Assembly: GCA_902363045.1 (NCBI GenBank) | Contig: CABIYX010000007.1 | Span: 1 to 44,504, forward strand | DNA from: Clostridiales bacterium | Lineage (GTDB): Bacteria; Bacillota; Clostridia; Oscillospirales; Oscillospiraceae | Direction of reading: 5' to 3' | DNA length: 44,504 bases | Shown: positions 32,142 through 40,708 of the stretch, piece after piece | Position numbering within the stretch: position 1 is the stretch's first letter | Layout: every line of letters starts with the position of its first letter | The notes under the pieces: generated by a model | The model's database searches: none | Told to the model about the DNA's origin: nothing | Seen by the model: the letters and a program-made list of their open reading frames with translations, nothing else | Position numbers and translations under genes: made by a program

Positions 32142-33866
32142 TTAAAGCTGCCATCCAGCGGATGCGAGTTTGAGGTTTAGGAAATTTCTATAAATTCCCT
32201 CTTGTGAAATCAAAGACTGGTGAGTTCCCTGTTGAGCAATTCTACCCTGATCTATTACAATGATTTGATCTGCGTTTTCCACTGTACTCAAACGATGGGC
32301 AATCGAAATTAAGGTTTTATTTTTCGTCAGTTCTGAAATCGCAGATAAAAGTGCCTGCTCATTTTCCGGATCAACGCTGGAAGTGGCCTCATCCAAAATA
32401 ATAATAGGTGCATCTTTAAGAATCGCTCTGGCAATAGAAATTCGTTGCTTCTCTCCGCCGGAAAGTGTAGAGCCTCCCTCGCCGATGATTGTATTGTACC
32501 CATCTGGCAACGCTGAAATAAAATCATGGCAGCAAGCACGTTTTGCGGCAGCTTCTACTTCCTCGTGGGTAGCATCAGGCTTTCCAAATTTGATGTTGTT
32601 TTCAATAGAATCGTGGAAAAGATATACATTCTGAAAGACCATGCTGATATGCTCCAAAATACTATCCGCAGTATAGTTTTTTACATCCTTTCCGCCAATT
32701 CGTACAGCGCCATCCTGCACATCCCAAAACCGGGCAATTAAATTACACAAAGTTGTTTTTCCACTTCCAGATGGGCCAACAATAGCACAGGTAGTATGTT
32801 CTGGAATGTTCAGAGAGATGTCATGGATGACCTGCCGCTTGTCATAGCCAAATGATACATGATCCAGTGTTATATCGTAGTGGGAAGTTTCTAATTTGTC
32901 TGTGCTGGTGTCCATTTGAGGTATATTGGTGACTTCTTCTAACCGATCCAGTTCTGTGTTGATTTTCTTGCTCAAAAAGGCGCTGTTTCCCATTGTTTCT
33001 AAGTCAGAGTACACAGTAAATGCGCAAAACAGGAAAGTCAAGCAGTAGGGCAAACTTATTTTTCCAGCCATAAAAAGCAAACCCGCCGCAGCAATCAGTA
33101 CACAGCTCATGAGCTTATAGACCAGAATATAAAAACGGAGAACCCCGGCCGTAGCCTTTTCCTGCCCATAATCTGCATCCCACTTTTTTTGAAATGCGCT
33201 GCGTACTTCTCGTTGTCCTTCCTCACCTTTGGAGAAAGACCGTAGAACAGAAATCCCTCGGATATATTCCATTGTTTTGCTCACCAGGTTTTCCTGTGCT
33301 TCTTGATAAATAGGAGCATATTGCGCGGCTCTACTGCGGACCCAACGAAGAACAAGTAAACCTAATAATAGTCCAATCAAACTTAAAATGGCAATGATAG
33401 GGTTGAAAAAGAACATCATAATTGACATGAGAGCTGCCATAGCAACACCGCTTGTCATCTGCTCGATTGCAAGCATGGAGTAACCCTCTAAATCAGCAAT
33501 CGTCGTAGTAAGTATTGTCTGAATAGTTCCTAAATTTTGCTCTGAAAAGTAGCCCATAGGAGCCTGTTTCAATTTTTCTCCTATTTCCAGACGATAATCA
33601 CGGAAAATATCATATCCCGTTCCACTCATGGTACGGTCATACATCCATTGGAAGAAAAAGCGTCCGATAACACTTCCTAATACAACACCAAAGGCTTGTA
33701 GAATAATAGTAGGTGTAAGATTTTCTAAATGTAATAAAATCCAAAAAACACCGAACATCATAAAACCATTGAAAAAGGATTTGAGAATATTAAATGTGAT
33801 GCCAACGATGATTTTCTGTCGGCTTCTACCCGCAATCTTAAAAATCCGGCGTATCATTTCAAGCAT
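32142..33866 (-). CDS. ABC transporter, fused membrane and ATPase domains (second half of pair)
   Basis: A 574-residue half-transporter: six membrane helices in residues about 1-300, then Walker A GPSGSGKT, Q-loop VFQNVYLFHDSIENN, signature STLSGGEKQRISIARA, Walker B PIIILDEATSSVDPENE and H-loop SIAHRLS. It overlaps the previous ABC gene by eight bases, so they form a heterodimer. Paired genes of this size beside an ECF transporter and a DtxR regulator recall YbtP/YbtQ-type metallophore importers and the equibactin region of Streptococcus equi. Multidrug export is the main alternative. Confidence 0.87.
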   Translation of the reverse strand: MLEMIRRIFKIAGRSRQKIIVGITFNILKSFFNGFMMFGVFWILLHLENLTPTIILQAFGVVLGSVIGRFFFQWMYDRTMSGTGYDIFRDYRLEIGEKLKQAPMGYFSEQNLGTIQTILTTTIADLEGYSMLAIEQMTSGVAMAALMSIMMFFFNPIIAILSLIGLLLGLLVLRWVRSRAAQYAPIYQEAQENLVSKTMEYIRGISVLRSFSKGEEGQREVRSAFQKKWDADYGQEKATAGVLRFYILVYKLMSCVLIAAAGLLFMAGKISLPYCLTFLFCAFTVYSDLETMGNSAFLSKKINTELDRLEEVTNIPQMDTSTDKLETSHYDITLDHVSFGYDKRQVIHDISLNIPEHTTCAIVGPSGSGKTTLCNLIARFWDVQDGAVRIGGKDVKNYTADSILEHISMVFQNVYLFHDSIENNIKFGKPDATHEEVEAAAKRACCHDFISALPDGYNTIIGEGGSTLSGGEKQRISIARAILKDAPIIILDEATSSVDPENEQALLSAISELTKNKTLISIAHRLSTVENADQIIVIDQGRIAQQGTHQSLISQEGIYRNFLNLKLASAGWQL

Positions 33867-35628
33867 GGTTTTCCACTCCTCCTTTCAAGTCTGCTTCTTC
33901 TATGGTTCCGGCATAATCTTGCCACATCTTTTGATAGATGGGGCATTCCCGGAGAAGTTCTTCTTGTGTCCCACGGCCTGCAATATTTCCGTTTGCCACA
34001 ACCAGAATTTGATCGGCATTGCGAATCGTATTCAAACGGTGCGCTACAACAATCAATGTCTTTCCGGCCACTAATTTGCTGATTGCCTGTTGAATTAGCG
34101 CCTCATTTTCTGGATCAGCATAGGCAGTGGCCTCGTCTAAAATGACTACGGATGACGGTTTTAGCATGGCCCTCGCAATCGTAATACGTTGGCGCTCCCC
34201 GCCAGAAAGTCGGTCTCCGGCATCACCGGCCAGTGTGTCATATCCCTGCTCTAACTGCATAATAAAGTCATGACAGTTAGCAGCTTTTGCGGCATCTTCT
34301 ACTTCTTCATCTGTTGCTGCCGGATTACCCATGCGGATATTTTCCCGAATGGATTTGTCGAATAGGAAATTGTCTTGTGCCACATAACTGATTTCACCCA
34401 TCAACTGCTCAAAAGGGATTTGACGAATATCCTGGCCGCCGAAACGCACAGAGCCAGAAGTCACATCCCAAAAACCAGCCATCAGTTTTGCAATCGTGGA
34501 TTTACCAGAACCGGAAGGCCCAACAATAGCCGTCATAGTGCCGGGTCTGGTTTGAAAAGAAATACCGTGGAGAACTTCGGTTTCTTTATAGCCGAAATGT
34601 ACGTCCTCAAATTGGTAAGTACGTTCTCCCAAAGATACAGGTTCAGAGGGTCGGACAAGTTCCGGGGTTTTTAGGAAAGCGGTTACTTGCTCCAAATTAC
34701 CTTTTATCATGCTGACTTGCTCCATCGCCTCGGACACTTTCATCAATGGAGCAACGAACCCCAGCGGAACTACTAAAGATATTAAAAATACGGGAAGTGA
34801 AAGCGTTCCTTCCATGTAAAGCCATGCGCCTACTGGCAATGTACCCAAAAGAGTAGAAGGCAGGACGGCTCGTGCCGCTGCATTCCAAAACCAGCATTGA
34901 CTCCACCACTCCATTGTAGAATCGTGAAAATAGTTGACAGACTTTGAGTATTTTCCATAAGAGGATGCAGAACGGTTAAACGCTTTAATGACTTGAATGC
35001 CGCTGACATATTCTACTAAGGAGCTGTTCATATCATTGGCAGAGCGCATATAGTTTTCCATTCGAGGGCCATAACCGCGCATCATAGCAGCGAAAAAGAG
35101 AATACCCAGTGGAATTGTGATTAGGGATGCAAGCCCCATGCGCCAGTCCAGAATGAAAATCAGGAGAATACTGCACAACGGCGCTGCAATATTCGATGGC
35201 AGCTCTGGCATAAAATGAGCCATAGAATCCTCTAACTTTGCAACATTATCTACAATTAGGTTTTTGAAAGTTCCCGTAGGCGTTTCCAGCATAACGCCCA
35301 TTGGGACTTTTGCCATCCGATCTGTAATTGCTTCACGGATATTTTTCAAAATTGTGAAGGAAATTTTGTGGGACATGAGAGAAGATCGCCATGTGAGAAG
35401 CATTTTTATAAGCTGACATATGGCGGCTATTCCACTAAAGAACAAAACACGCTGTATGGTGGCTGTACCGCGGTAGAGTTCATCCGCCAACAGCGCCACC
35501 ATTAGGAATGGTACGATACCAAACATTTCCCCTAACACAGCAAGAAGAATGGAAATACGCATTTTGCTGTTTCTCTCGCCCACAAAAGCAAAGAGTTGGC
35601 GGATTGCACCCGGTTCTTTATTTGGCAT
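33859..35628 (-). CDS. ABC transporter, fused membrane and ATPase domains (first half of pair)
   Basis: A 589-residue half-transporter. The membrane domain (MRISILLAVLGEMFGIVPFL onward) is followed by Walker A GPSGSGKST, Q-loop VAQDNFLFDKSIREN, signature DRLSGGERQRITIARA, Walker B VVILDEATAYADPENE and H-loop VVAHRLN. In the D-loop region both partners have P-E-N-E, so neither site is obviously degenerate. ATG 35628 has GGAGGC 6 bases upstream; the longer frame runs through the promoter and operator and is rejected. Expression is divergent from the TetR gene and likely controlled by it. Confidence 0.88.
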   Translation of the reverse strand: MPNKEPGAIRQLFAFVGERNSKMRISILLAVLGEMFGIVPFLMVALLADELYRGTATIQRVLFFSGIAAICQLIKMLLTWRSSLMSHKISFTILKNIREAITDRMAKVPMGVMLETPTGTFKNLIVDNVAKLEDSMAHFMPELPSNIAAPLCSILLIFILDWRMGLASLITIPLGILFFAAMMRGYGPRMENYMRSANDMNSSLVEYVSGIQVIKAFNRSASSYGKYSKSVNYFHDSTMEWWSQCWFWNAAARAVLPSTLLGTLPVGAWLYMEGTLSLPVFLISLVVPLGFVAPLMKVSEAMEQVSMIKGNLEQVTAFLKTPELVRPSEPVSLGERTYQFEDVHFGYKETEVLHGISFQTRPGTMTAIVGPSGSGKSTIAKLMAGFWDVTSGSVRFGGQDIRQIPFEQLMGEISYVAQDNFLFDKSIRENIRMGNPAATDEEVEDAAKAANCHDFIMQLEQGYDTLAGDAGDRLSGGERQRITIARAMLKPSSVVILDEATAYADPENEALIQQAISKLVAGKTLIVVAHRLNTIRNADQILVVANGNIAGRGTQEELLRECPIYQKMWQDYAGTIEEADLKGGVENHA

Positions 35629-35670
35629 AAGAAAGCCTCCTTTCGAGCAACTGAAAATACAAGGAGGGTA

Positions 35671-35731
35671 TTGCATTTTCGATGGCATCGTGATATAATC
35701 TGAATTACGGTGTAATATTACAGTGTAATTC
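35671..35731 (+). promoter_or_regulatory. Promoter plus 30-base dyad operator for the TetR regulator
   Basis: TTGCAT (35671-35676), a 17-base spacer and TATAAT (35694-35699) form the promoter. At 35702-35731 lies a dyad with outer arms GAATTAC/GTAATTC and a perfect core TGTAATATTACA, 2 bases after the -10. A dimeric repressor here would block the regulator's own promoter and probably the divergent ABC promoter. Confidence 0.8.
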
Positions 35732-35754
35732 AAGTATAGGATGGAGGGATGGAA

Positions 35755-36372
35755 ATGTCAAGGGATTTTCAGCAGACCCATGAAAATCTTTTGGCCTGTG
35801 CAAAAAAGCATTTTCTGGAAAATGGTTTTGAACGTGCCAGTATCCGTGAAATCTGTAAGGCCGCCCATGTGACAAACGGGGCATTTTACAATCATTTCGA
35901 GGACAAAGAGGCTTTGTTCGGCGCACTTGTCGAACCAGTGGTTCAGGCGGTATCTGAGATGTATTCCGATTCTGTCATCAAGCATTTTGAATTAGCTCGG
36001 ACGGATGAATTAAAGCAACTCTGGAAACTGTCGGAGGACACGATCCGCCAGATTATCGAATACATTTATGAACATTTTGATGTATTCAAACTGCTGCTGA
36101 TGCAGTCTGCGGGGACAAAATATGCTTCTTTTCTGGATGATGTGGTGCGTTCCGATGTTCGGGAGACACAAAAGCTAATTGCGGAACTGAAGGAACGCGG
36201 AGTTCCCGTACATGATTTGGAGGATGACGAGTGGCATATGCTTGTTCATTCTTACTATTCATCTATCGCAGAAATTGTCTTGCACAATTATCCGAAAGAT
36301 GCCGCGATAAAATATGCTCATACATTGGCCGCTTTTTTCAGTTCCGGGTGGCAAACTGTTTTGGGGATTTGA
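35755..36372 (+). CDS. TetR/AcrR-family transcriptional regulator
   Basis: A 205-residue regulator. The N-terminal HTH is clear: AKKHFLENGFERASIREICK followed by AAHVTNGAFYNHFEDKEALF. The C-terminal ligand domain is helical (residues about 60-200). ATG 35755 has GGAGGG 6 bases upstream; ATG 35749 abuts the ribosome site. The long dyad just upstream is its probable operator. It stands between the ABC pair and the ECF genes and may respond to their shared substrate. Confidence 0.9.
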   Translation: MSRDFQQTHENLLACAKKHFLENGFERASIREICKAAHVTNGAFYNHFEDKEALFGALVEPVVQAVSEMYSDSVIKHFELARTDELKQLWKLSEDTIRQIIEYIYEHFDVFKLLLMQSAGTKYASFLDDVVRSDVRETQKLIAELKERGVPVHDLEDDEWHMLVHSYYSSIAEIVLHNYPKDAAIKYAHTLAAFFSSGWQTVLGI

Positions 36373-36387
36373 TCCCCAAAATTTTTG
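36359..36387 (+). terminator. Terminator overlapping the tetR stop codon
   Basis: TTTTGGGGAT (36359-36368) pairs with ATCCCCAAAA (36372-36381), then TTTTT. A further dyad CAGTTAG/CTAACTG (36393-36399, 36410-36416) lies just downstream and could be a second operator before the ECF genes. Confidence 0.75.
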
Positions 36388-36508
36388 ATTGGCAGTTAGC
36401 GTAATCTAACTAACTGTGATAAAGGAAGGTGGTTTAATCTCTCATATTTAAAATGATTCTTGCTTCTTAATGTATCAATCGAAATTATATTGAAAGGACT
36501 TTTTGAAA

Positions 36509-37096
36509 ATGGAAAACACAAATAAACTTACAGGCAAAGATCTTATCAATGTTGGTATTTATTCTGCAATGACTCTCGTCATTTTCTTTGTCGTTGGACT
36601 ATTAACTGCGTTACCAGTAGTATATCCATTCCTTTTTGTGATTTGGCCGATTGTATGCGGTATCCCTATGATGCTGTATTACACAAAAATCAAGAAATTT
36701 GGAATGCTTACCATTACCGGCATCATTGGCGGTATCTTCTTCTATTTAATCGGCTATGGCTGGATCGGCCTGCTCGGCTGGGTGCTCGGCGGCATTCTAA
36801 GCGATGTTGTGCTCAAAATCGGCGGCTATCAGAAATTCAAAGTCACTGTTCTGAGCTATGCCTGCTTTTGCCTCGGTATCATGGGTTGCCCCGCCAATCT
36901 CTGGTTTGCCGGTGAAGCGTATTGGGAAAACATCCACACCTCCATGGGTGATCAGTACGCAAACACCTTGCAATCCCTGATGCCCTCCTGGATGATGTAT
37001 TTGGGTTTTGCGCTGCTGTTTGTGGGCGGTATTCTGGGCGCGCTTCTGGGCCATAAAATGCTGAAAAAACACTTTGAGAGAGCGGGCATTGTGTAA
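36509..37096 (+). CDS. ECF transporter substrate-binding (S) component, MptD/Trep_Strep-like
   Basis: A 195-residue integral membrane protein with about five to six hydrophobic segments (GIYSAMTLVIFFVVGLLTAL; VIWPIVCGIPMMLYY; GIIGGIFFYLIGYGWIGLLG; MYLGFALLFVGGILGALLGH). It starts with the KLTGKDLINVGIYSAM pattern of Trep_Strep/MptD-like S components. It is directly followed by T and ATPase genes, completing an ECF module. The ligand is unknown; context favours a metal complex, haem or siderophore. The first third is AT-rich and the rest clearly G+C-richer. Confidence 0.78.
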   Translation: MENTNKLTGKDLINVGIYSAMTLVIFFVVGLLTALPVVYPFLFVIWPIVCGIPMMLYYTKIKKFGMLTITGIIGGIFFYLIGYGWIGLLGWVLGGILSDVVLKIGGYQKFKVTVLSYACFCLGIMGCPANLWFAGEAYWENIHTSMGDQYANTLQSLMPSWMMYLGFALLFVGGILGALLGHKMLKKHFERAGIV

Positions 37097-37827
37097 TGGA
37101 GCAGCTTCAAGCGGTTGTTGAAAACAGAACAGGCTTTTGCTTGGACCCACGAACCAAGCTGTTGCTGATGGCCGTTGTCGCTACCGCAGAATTTCTATAT
37201 AGCCACACCGCCTTTATGATCGCGGTGGCGATGATTCCCTTTGTCCTGTTGCTGACTAACCGGCAGTATAAGACGGCAACGGTGTTCTTCTGCCTGTTCG
37301 CAGCGGGGCTGTTTGTGCAGGCTATCCAGAACTCCGTCCAGTTTCCCATGATCGTCAATATGCTGGTAGTCCTGTTGGTGGGACTGGTTCTGCGGCTGTT
37401 TCCGGCTTTTGTGATGGGAGCCTATATTATCAAGTCCACCACGGCCAGCGAGTGCATTACCGCACTTGGCCGGATGCACATTGGGCGGCAGATCACCATT
37501 CCGCTCTCCGTCCTGTTTCGTTTTATCCCTACCATGCAGGAGGAGTCGGCGGCCATCAAGGATGCCATGCGGATGCGGGAGGTCCAGTTCGGGACAAAGA
37601 AGTTCTGGCAAAATCCCGCCGCCCTGATTGAATACCGTTTTATTCCCCTGATGATCTCGGTGGTCAAAATCGGGGATGATCTCTCTGCGGCAGCCTTGAC
37701 CCGCGGCCTGGATAACCCGGTCCGGCGCACCAATATCACAAAGGTCGGGTTTACCGGCTGGGATCTGCTGGCGGTGCTGATTGCCGGAACTGCACTGCTC
37801 TCTACATACTTTTTCAGCCCGTGGTAA
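37096..37827 (+). CDS. ECF transporter transmembrane (T) component
   Basis: A 243-residue CbiQ/EcfT-type protein. N-terminal FCLDPRTKLLLMAVVATAEF leads to several membrane helices; the C-terminal coupling region has the two short helices that contact the ATPase (PTMQEESAAIKDAMRMREVQ, and DDLSAAALTRGLDNPVRRTN with the Ala-Arg-Gly-type motif). Start and the preceding stop overlap as TAATG. It links the S component to the ATPase. Its sequence is G+C-richer than the regulator upstream. Confidence 0.9.
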   Translation: MEQLQAVVENRTGFCLDPRTKLLLMAVVATAEFLYSHTAFMIAVAMIPFVLLLTNRQYKTATVFFCLFAAGLFVQAIQNSVQFPMIVNMLVVLLVGLVLRLFPAFVMGAYIIKSTTASECITALGRMHIGRQITIPLSVLFRFIPTMQEESAAIKDAMRMREVQFGTKKFWQNPAALIEYRFIPLMISVVKIGDDLSAAALTRGLDNPVRRTNITKVGFTGWDLLAVLIAGTALLSTYFFSPW

Positions 37828-37839
37828 GGAGGTGATACT

Positions 37840-39342
37840 GTGATTGAATTGAAAGATGTTTCCTTTACCTATGAGAGTGGGGAAACCGAGAACAACCTAA
37901 GCCATATCAATCTGGCAATTCAGGACGGTGAAACTATCCTGCTCTGTGGAGAGTCTGGCTGTGGCAAGACAACACTAACCCGGCTGATCAACGGTTTGAT
38001 CCCACATTACTACGGTGGGAAACTGACCGGGCAAGTCCTCTTAGATGGGAAAGAGCTAAAAGACTATCCCCTTTATCAAATCGGACAGCGGGTGGGGTCT
38101 GTATTCCAAAACCCAAGAACACAATTCTACAATGTAGATACCACCAGTGAGATTGTTTTTGGGTGTGAAAACATGGCCCTGCCAGTCCCGGAGATGCGGA
38201 AGCGTCTGGAGGAGACTGCCCACAGCCTCAAGCTGGAAAAACTGCTGAACCGGAGCTTGTTTGCCCTATCCGGCGGGGAAAAACAGAAAATCGCCTGCGC
38301 CTCTGCCGACGCAATCCACCCGGACATCTTTGTACTGGACGAGCCATCCTCCAACCTGGATATTTCCACCATTGAAGATTTAATTGGCGTAATCCGGCAC
38401 TGGCGGTCCGAGAAAAAGACTGTGATCGTCGCGGAACACCGGCTTTATTATCTCGTTCCCTACGCAGATCGGATTATCTACATGAAACATGGAGAGATCA
38501 GTAAGGAATTTACAAGGCAGCAATTTCAATTACTGTCTCCCGAAACTTTACAGGGAATGGGGCTACGCGCCCTTGATCCATTCAACCTTCCACCGGAGGC
38601 CAAACCAAAAGCGAAACCGCCGACTTTACATATCAAGGAATTTCGGTTTTCTTATGATAAACACGGCCCTCTTATTGTGGACATTCCTGATTTGACGCTA
38701 CCACAAGGAGAAATCATTGGAATTATTGGGAATAACGGCGCGGGAAAATCCACATTTGCTCGTTGCCTGTGTGGATTGGACAAACGGGCTTTGGGTGAGT
38801 TAGAACTTAATGGACATTCTTATCGTGCAAAGCAGCGGTGCCACATATCTTACATGGTTATGCAAGATGTAAACCACCAACTGTTTACCGAGGATGTGTT
38901 GGATGAATTGCTTCTTAGTATGGACGGTGAGGACGAAAAAGAAAATACAGAATGGGCAAACCAGATTTTATCCAGCCTTGATTTAGCAGCCAAAATCAAA
39001 CTGCATCCCATGTCTTTATCTGGCGGGGAAAAGCAACGGGTAGCGATTGGAAGTGCTATCGCCTCAAACAAGGAAATCCTTGTTTTTGACGAACCGACCA
39101 GTGGCTTAGACTATTTCCATATGGTAGAGGTGTCTGATAATTTGAACCGCTTAAAAGACATGGGAAAAAGCCTATTCCTGATTACCCATGATCCTGAATT
39201 GATTTATAAGTGTTGTACTTATCTTCTGTTTATTCAAGAGAATAAGGTGCTATGGCATCGGCCAATGGATGATGAAGCAATCAAACTCTTACGGGCATTT
39301 TTCTCACATGAAAAAGGAGCAAATATAATCAATGCGTCTTAG
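37840..39342 (+). CDS. ECF transporter ATPase with two fused ABC domains
   Basis: A 500-residue EcfA-type ATPase with both nucleotide-binding domains in one chain. Domain 1: Walker A GESGCGKTT, signature ALSGGEKQKIACASA, Walker B FVLDEPSSNLD. Domain 2: Walker A GNNGAGKST, signature SLSGGEKQRVAIGSA, Walker B LVFDEPTSGLD and H-loop LITHDPEL. GTG start at 37840 with AAGGAGG upstream. Domain 1 is markedly G+C-richer than domain 2, suggesting a recombinant gene. Its end overlaps the DtxR-like gene by 11 bases. Confidence 0.92.
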   Translation: MIELKDVSFTYESGETENNLSHINLAIQDGETILLCGESGCGKTTLTRLINGLIPHYYGGKLTGQVLLDGKELKDYPLYQIGQRVGSVFQNPRTQFYNVDTTSEIVFGCENMALPVPEMRKRLEETAHSLKLEKLLNRSLFALSGGEKQKIACASADAIHPDIFVLDEPSSNLDISTIEDLIGVIRHWRSEKKTVIVAEHRLYYLVPYADRIIYMKHGEISKEFTRQQFQLLSPETLQGMGLRALDPFNLPPEAKPKAKPPTLHIKEFRFSYDKHGPLIVDIPDLTLPQGEIIGIIGNNGAGKSTFARCLCGLDKRALGELELNGHSYRAKQRCHISYMVMQDVNHQLFTEDVLDELLLSMDGEDEKENTEWANQILSSLDLAAKIKLHPMSLSGGEKQRVAIGSAIASNKEILVFDEPTSGLDYFHMVEVSDNLNRLKDMGKSLFLITHDPELIYKCCTYLLFIQENKVLWHRPMDDEAIKLLRAFFSHEKGANIINAS

Positions 39343-39715
39343 CAAAACGCTTCATGCGTCCGGGGAGGACTACCTGGAAATCATCCTTGTTCTCCAAAAG
39401 AAACTCGGTATGGTACGCTCCGTAGATGTGGCCCGGCACATGGAGGTGTCAAAGCCCAGCGTGTGCCATGCAGTGGCTACCTTGCGGGATGGCGGCTTTC
39501 TCACAATGGACGAAGATCACTTTCTCCATTTGACCGATGTGGGCCGCGAGGTGGCTGAAAGAATCTATGAACGCCACTGTTTCTTTACCGAGCAGCTTAT
39601 CGCCGCAGGCGTTGACCCCAAAACTGCGGAGGCCGACGCCTGCCGGATTGAACACATTATCAGCGATGAGAGTTTTGACCGGCTGAAAGAGTCAGCCGCA
39701 CAAAAGCAAGAATAA
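39332..39715 (+). CDS. DtxR/MntR-family metal-dependent regulator
   Basis: A 127-residue protein with an N-terminal winged helix (SGEDYLEIILVLQKKLGMVR, then SVDVARHMEVSKPSVCHAVA) and a dimerisation domain (HLTDVGREVAERIYERHCFF, then AEADACRIEHIISDESFDRL) containing the expected metal-site pattern (Asp near the N-terminus, Glu/Cys-Arg-x-Glu-His). It is coupled to the ECF ATPase, so it probably represses this uptake operon when iron or manganese is plentiful. That is the strongest evidence that the transporter handles a metal-linked substrate. Confidence 0.88.
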   Translation: MRLSKTLHASGEDYLEIILVLQKKLGMVRSVDVARHMEVSKPSVCHAVATLRDGGFLTMDEDHFLHLTDVGREVAERIYERHCFFTEQLIAAGVDPKTAEADACRIEHIISDESFDRLKESAAQKQE

Positions 39716-39912
39716 ACCGAATAAGCCAAGCGATCCTGCCCCGCAAGACGGGGAAAGAAAAAAACCGTTGCAGGGCAGGCAGCTTCGTGCGCCCATAATG
39801 GATTTTCAAGGACTGCGGCGGTTTTGAGTAACATCAAGGCCGCCGTTTCTTATGCCCTCGACAAAGGAGTGACGACTACACGCTGACACGGCGGCTTTAG
39901 GAGGGAACCGCC

Positions 39913-39999
39913 ATGAAGCACATTGACCGCCGACAAATTCAGACGATATTTCACTACCGTCAAAAAAAGCCCAGTCAACGAACAGGCCCCGTCTGGTAG
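39913..39999 (+). CDS. Possible 28-residue basic peptide
   Basis: AGGAGGG lies 7 bases before ATG 39913. The product starts MKHIDRRQIQTIFHYRQKKP and ends GPVW, with many basic and aromatic residues. No family is recognised. It may be a leader peptide or simply chance behind a good ribosome site. Confidence 0.35.
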   Translation: MKHIDRRQIQTIFHYRQKKPSQRTGPVW

Positions 40000-40149
40000 C
40001 CGGTGCGAAAATTGTCATTCTGTAAGTGAATATTGGAGTTTTTGCGCTCGAATAGCTTTCTGCTGTCCGGGCGTTTTTTCATACCTGTGGGGCCGTAACA
40101 TCAGGCCAGCATGGCCCGAACCCTGGCCCCAGTGCCGTTCTCCGCCGCC

Positions 40150-40180
40150 CCATTCAGATTTACCAAAAAAATCTGAATGG
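40150..40180 (+). promoter_or_regulatory. 12-bp hairpin adjoining a ribosome-binding site
   Basis: CCATTCAGATTT (40150-40161) pairs perfectly with AAATCTGAATGG (40169-40180), and AGGAAAGG follows at once before ATG 40192. The last GG of the stem belongs to the GGAGG ribosome site, so folding may hinder translation of the first sigma-like gene. Confidence 0.55.
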
Positions 40181-40191
40181 AGGAAAGGCAG

Positions 40192-40605
40192 ATGGAAGTT
40201 ACCATCAATAATAACGGACAAGCTGTGGCCGTGGAGGTTACGCTGGAAGTCTATGAATTTCTTGACCGGGTCGATCACAAAACGGAGAACCTGTTCCATG
40301 AACAGCGGCGGCATTGGGATGGCCGGGAGTTTGACGAGTACATCATTACCACCGAGGGTGTAGGAGCCTACGGCGAAACGCCGGAAGAATACCTTTGCCG
40401 CATGGAAACGCTGCATGAGCTGATGGCTGTTCTGGACACCTGTACCGAGGCCCAGCGCCGCCGGTTCCTGCTCTATGCGCTTGACGGACTGAGCCTTGCG
40501 GAGATCGGTGTACTGTGCAGCTGCTCCAAAGTGGCTGTGTATCAAAGTGTGGAGGCGGTCAGAAAAAAATTTATAAATTTCTTTGAGAACAGGCTTAACG
40601 AATGA
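40192..40605 (+). CDS. Sigma-70 region 4-like protein, first of three
   Basis: A 137-residue protein with an N-terminal segment resembling small element-borne sigma-like proteins (VEVTLEVYEFLDRVDHKTEN) and a C-terminal region-4 HTH (CTEAQRRRFLLYALDGLSLA, then EIGVLCSCSKVAVYQSVEAV). There is no region 2, so it is likely an accessory regulator rather than a full sigma factor. Such genes stand before mobilisation genes on Clostridia elements. The 5' hairpin may regulate it. Confidence 0.72.
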   Translation: MEVTINNNGQAVAVEVTLEVYEFLDRVDHKTENLFHEQRRHWDGREFDEYIITTEGVGAYGETPEEYLCRMETLHELMAVLDTCTEAQRRRFLLYALDGLSLAEIGVLCSCSKVAVYQSVEAVRKKFINFFENRLNE

Positions 40606-40708
40606 CCTGTTTTCTGGCTACCAAGTGAAAGGGATCATTTCCCTTATCTCAGCGAGGGGCGGACAGCGGACGAGCTGTCCGCCTCTCCGATTTTCAGGAG
40701 GTAAGCCT

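Larger units (their letters stand above)
39716..40191. other. Non-coding region with hairpins and one tiny ORF
   Basis: A 476-base gap. CCTGCCC (about 39736) is inverted near 39773, and the block 39765-39830 begins with AACCG and ends with CGGTT, suggesting a folded RNA. A short frame lies at 39913-39999. A partial hairpin followed by TTTTTT lies near 40045-40080. The last hairpin abuts the next ribosome site. No larger gene is supported. Confidence 0.45.
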
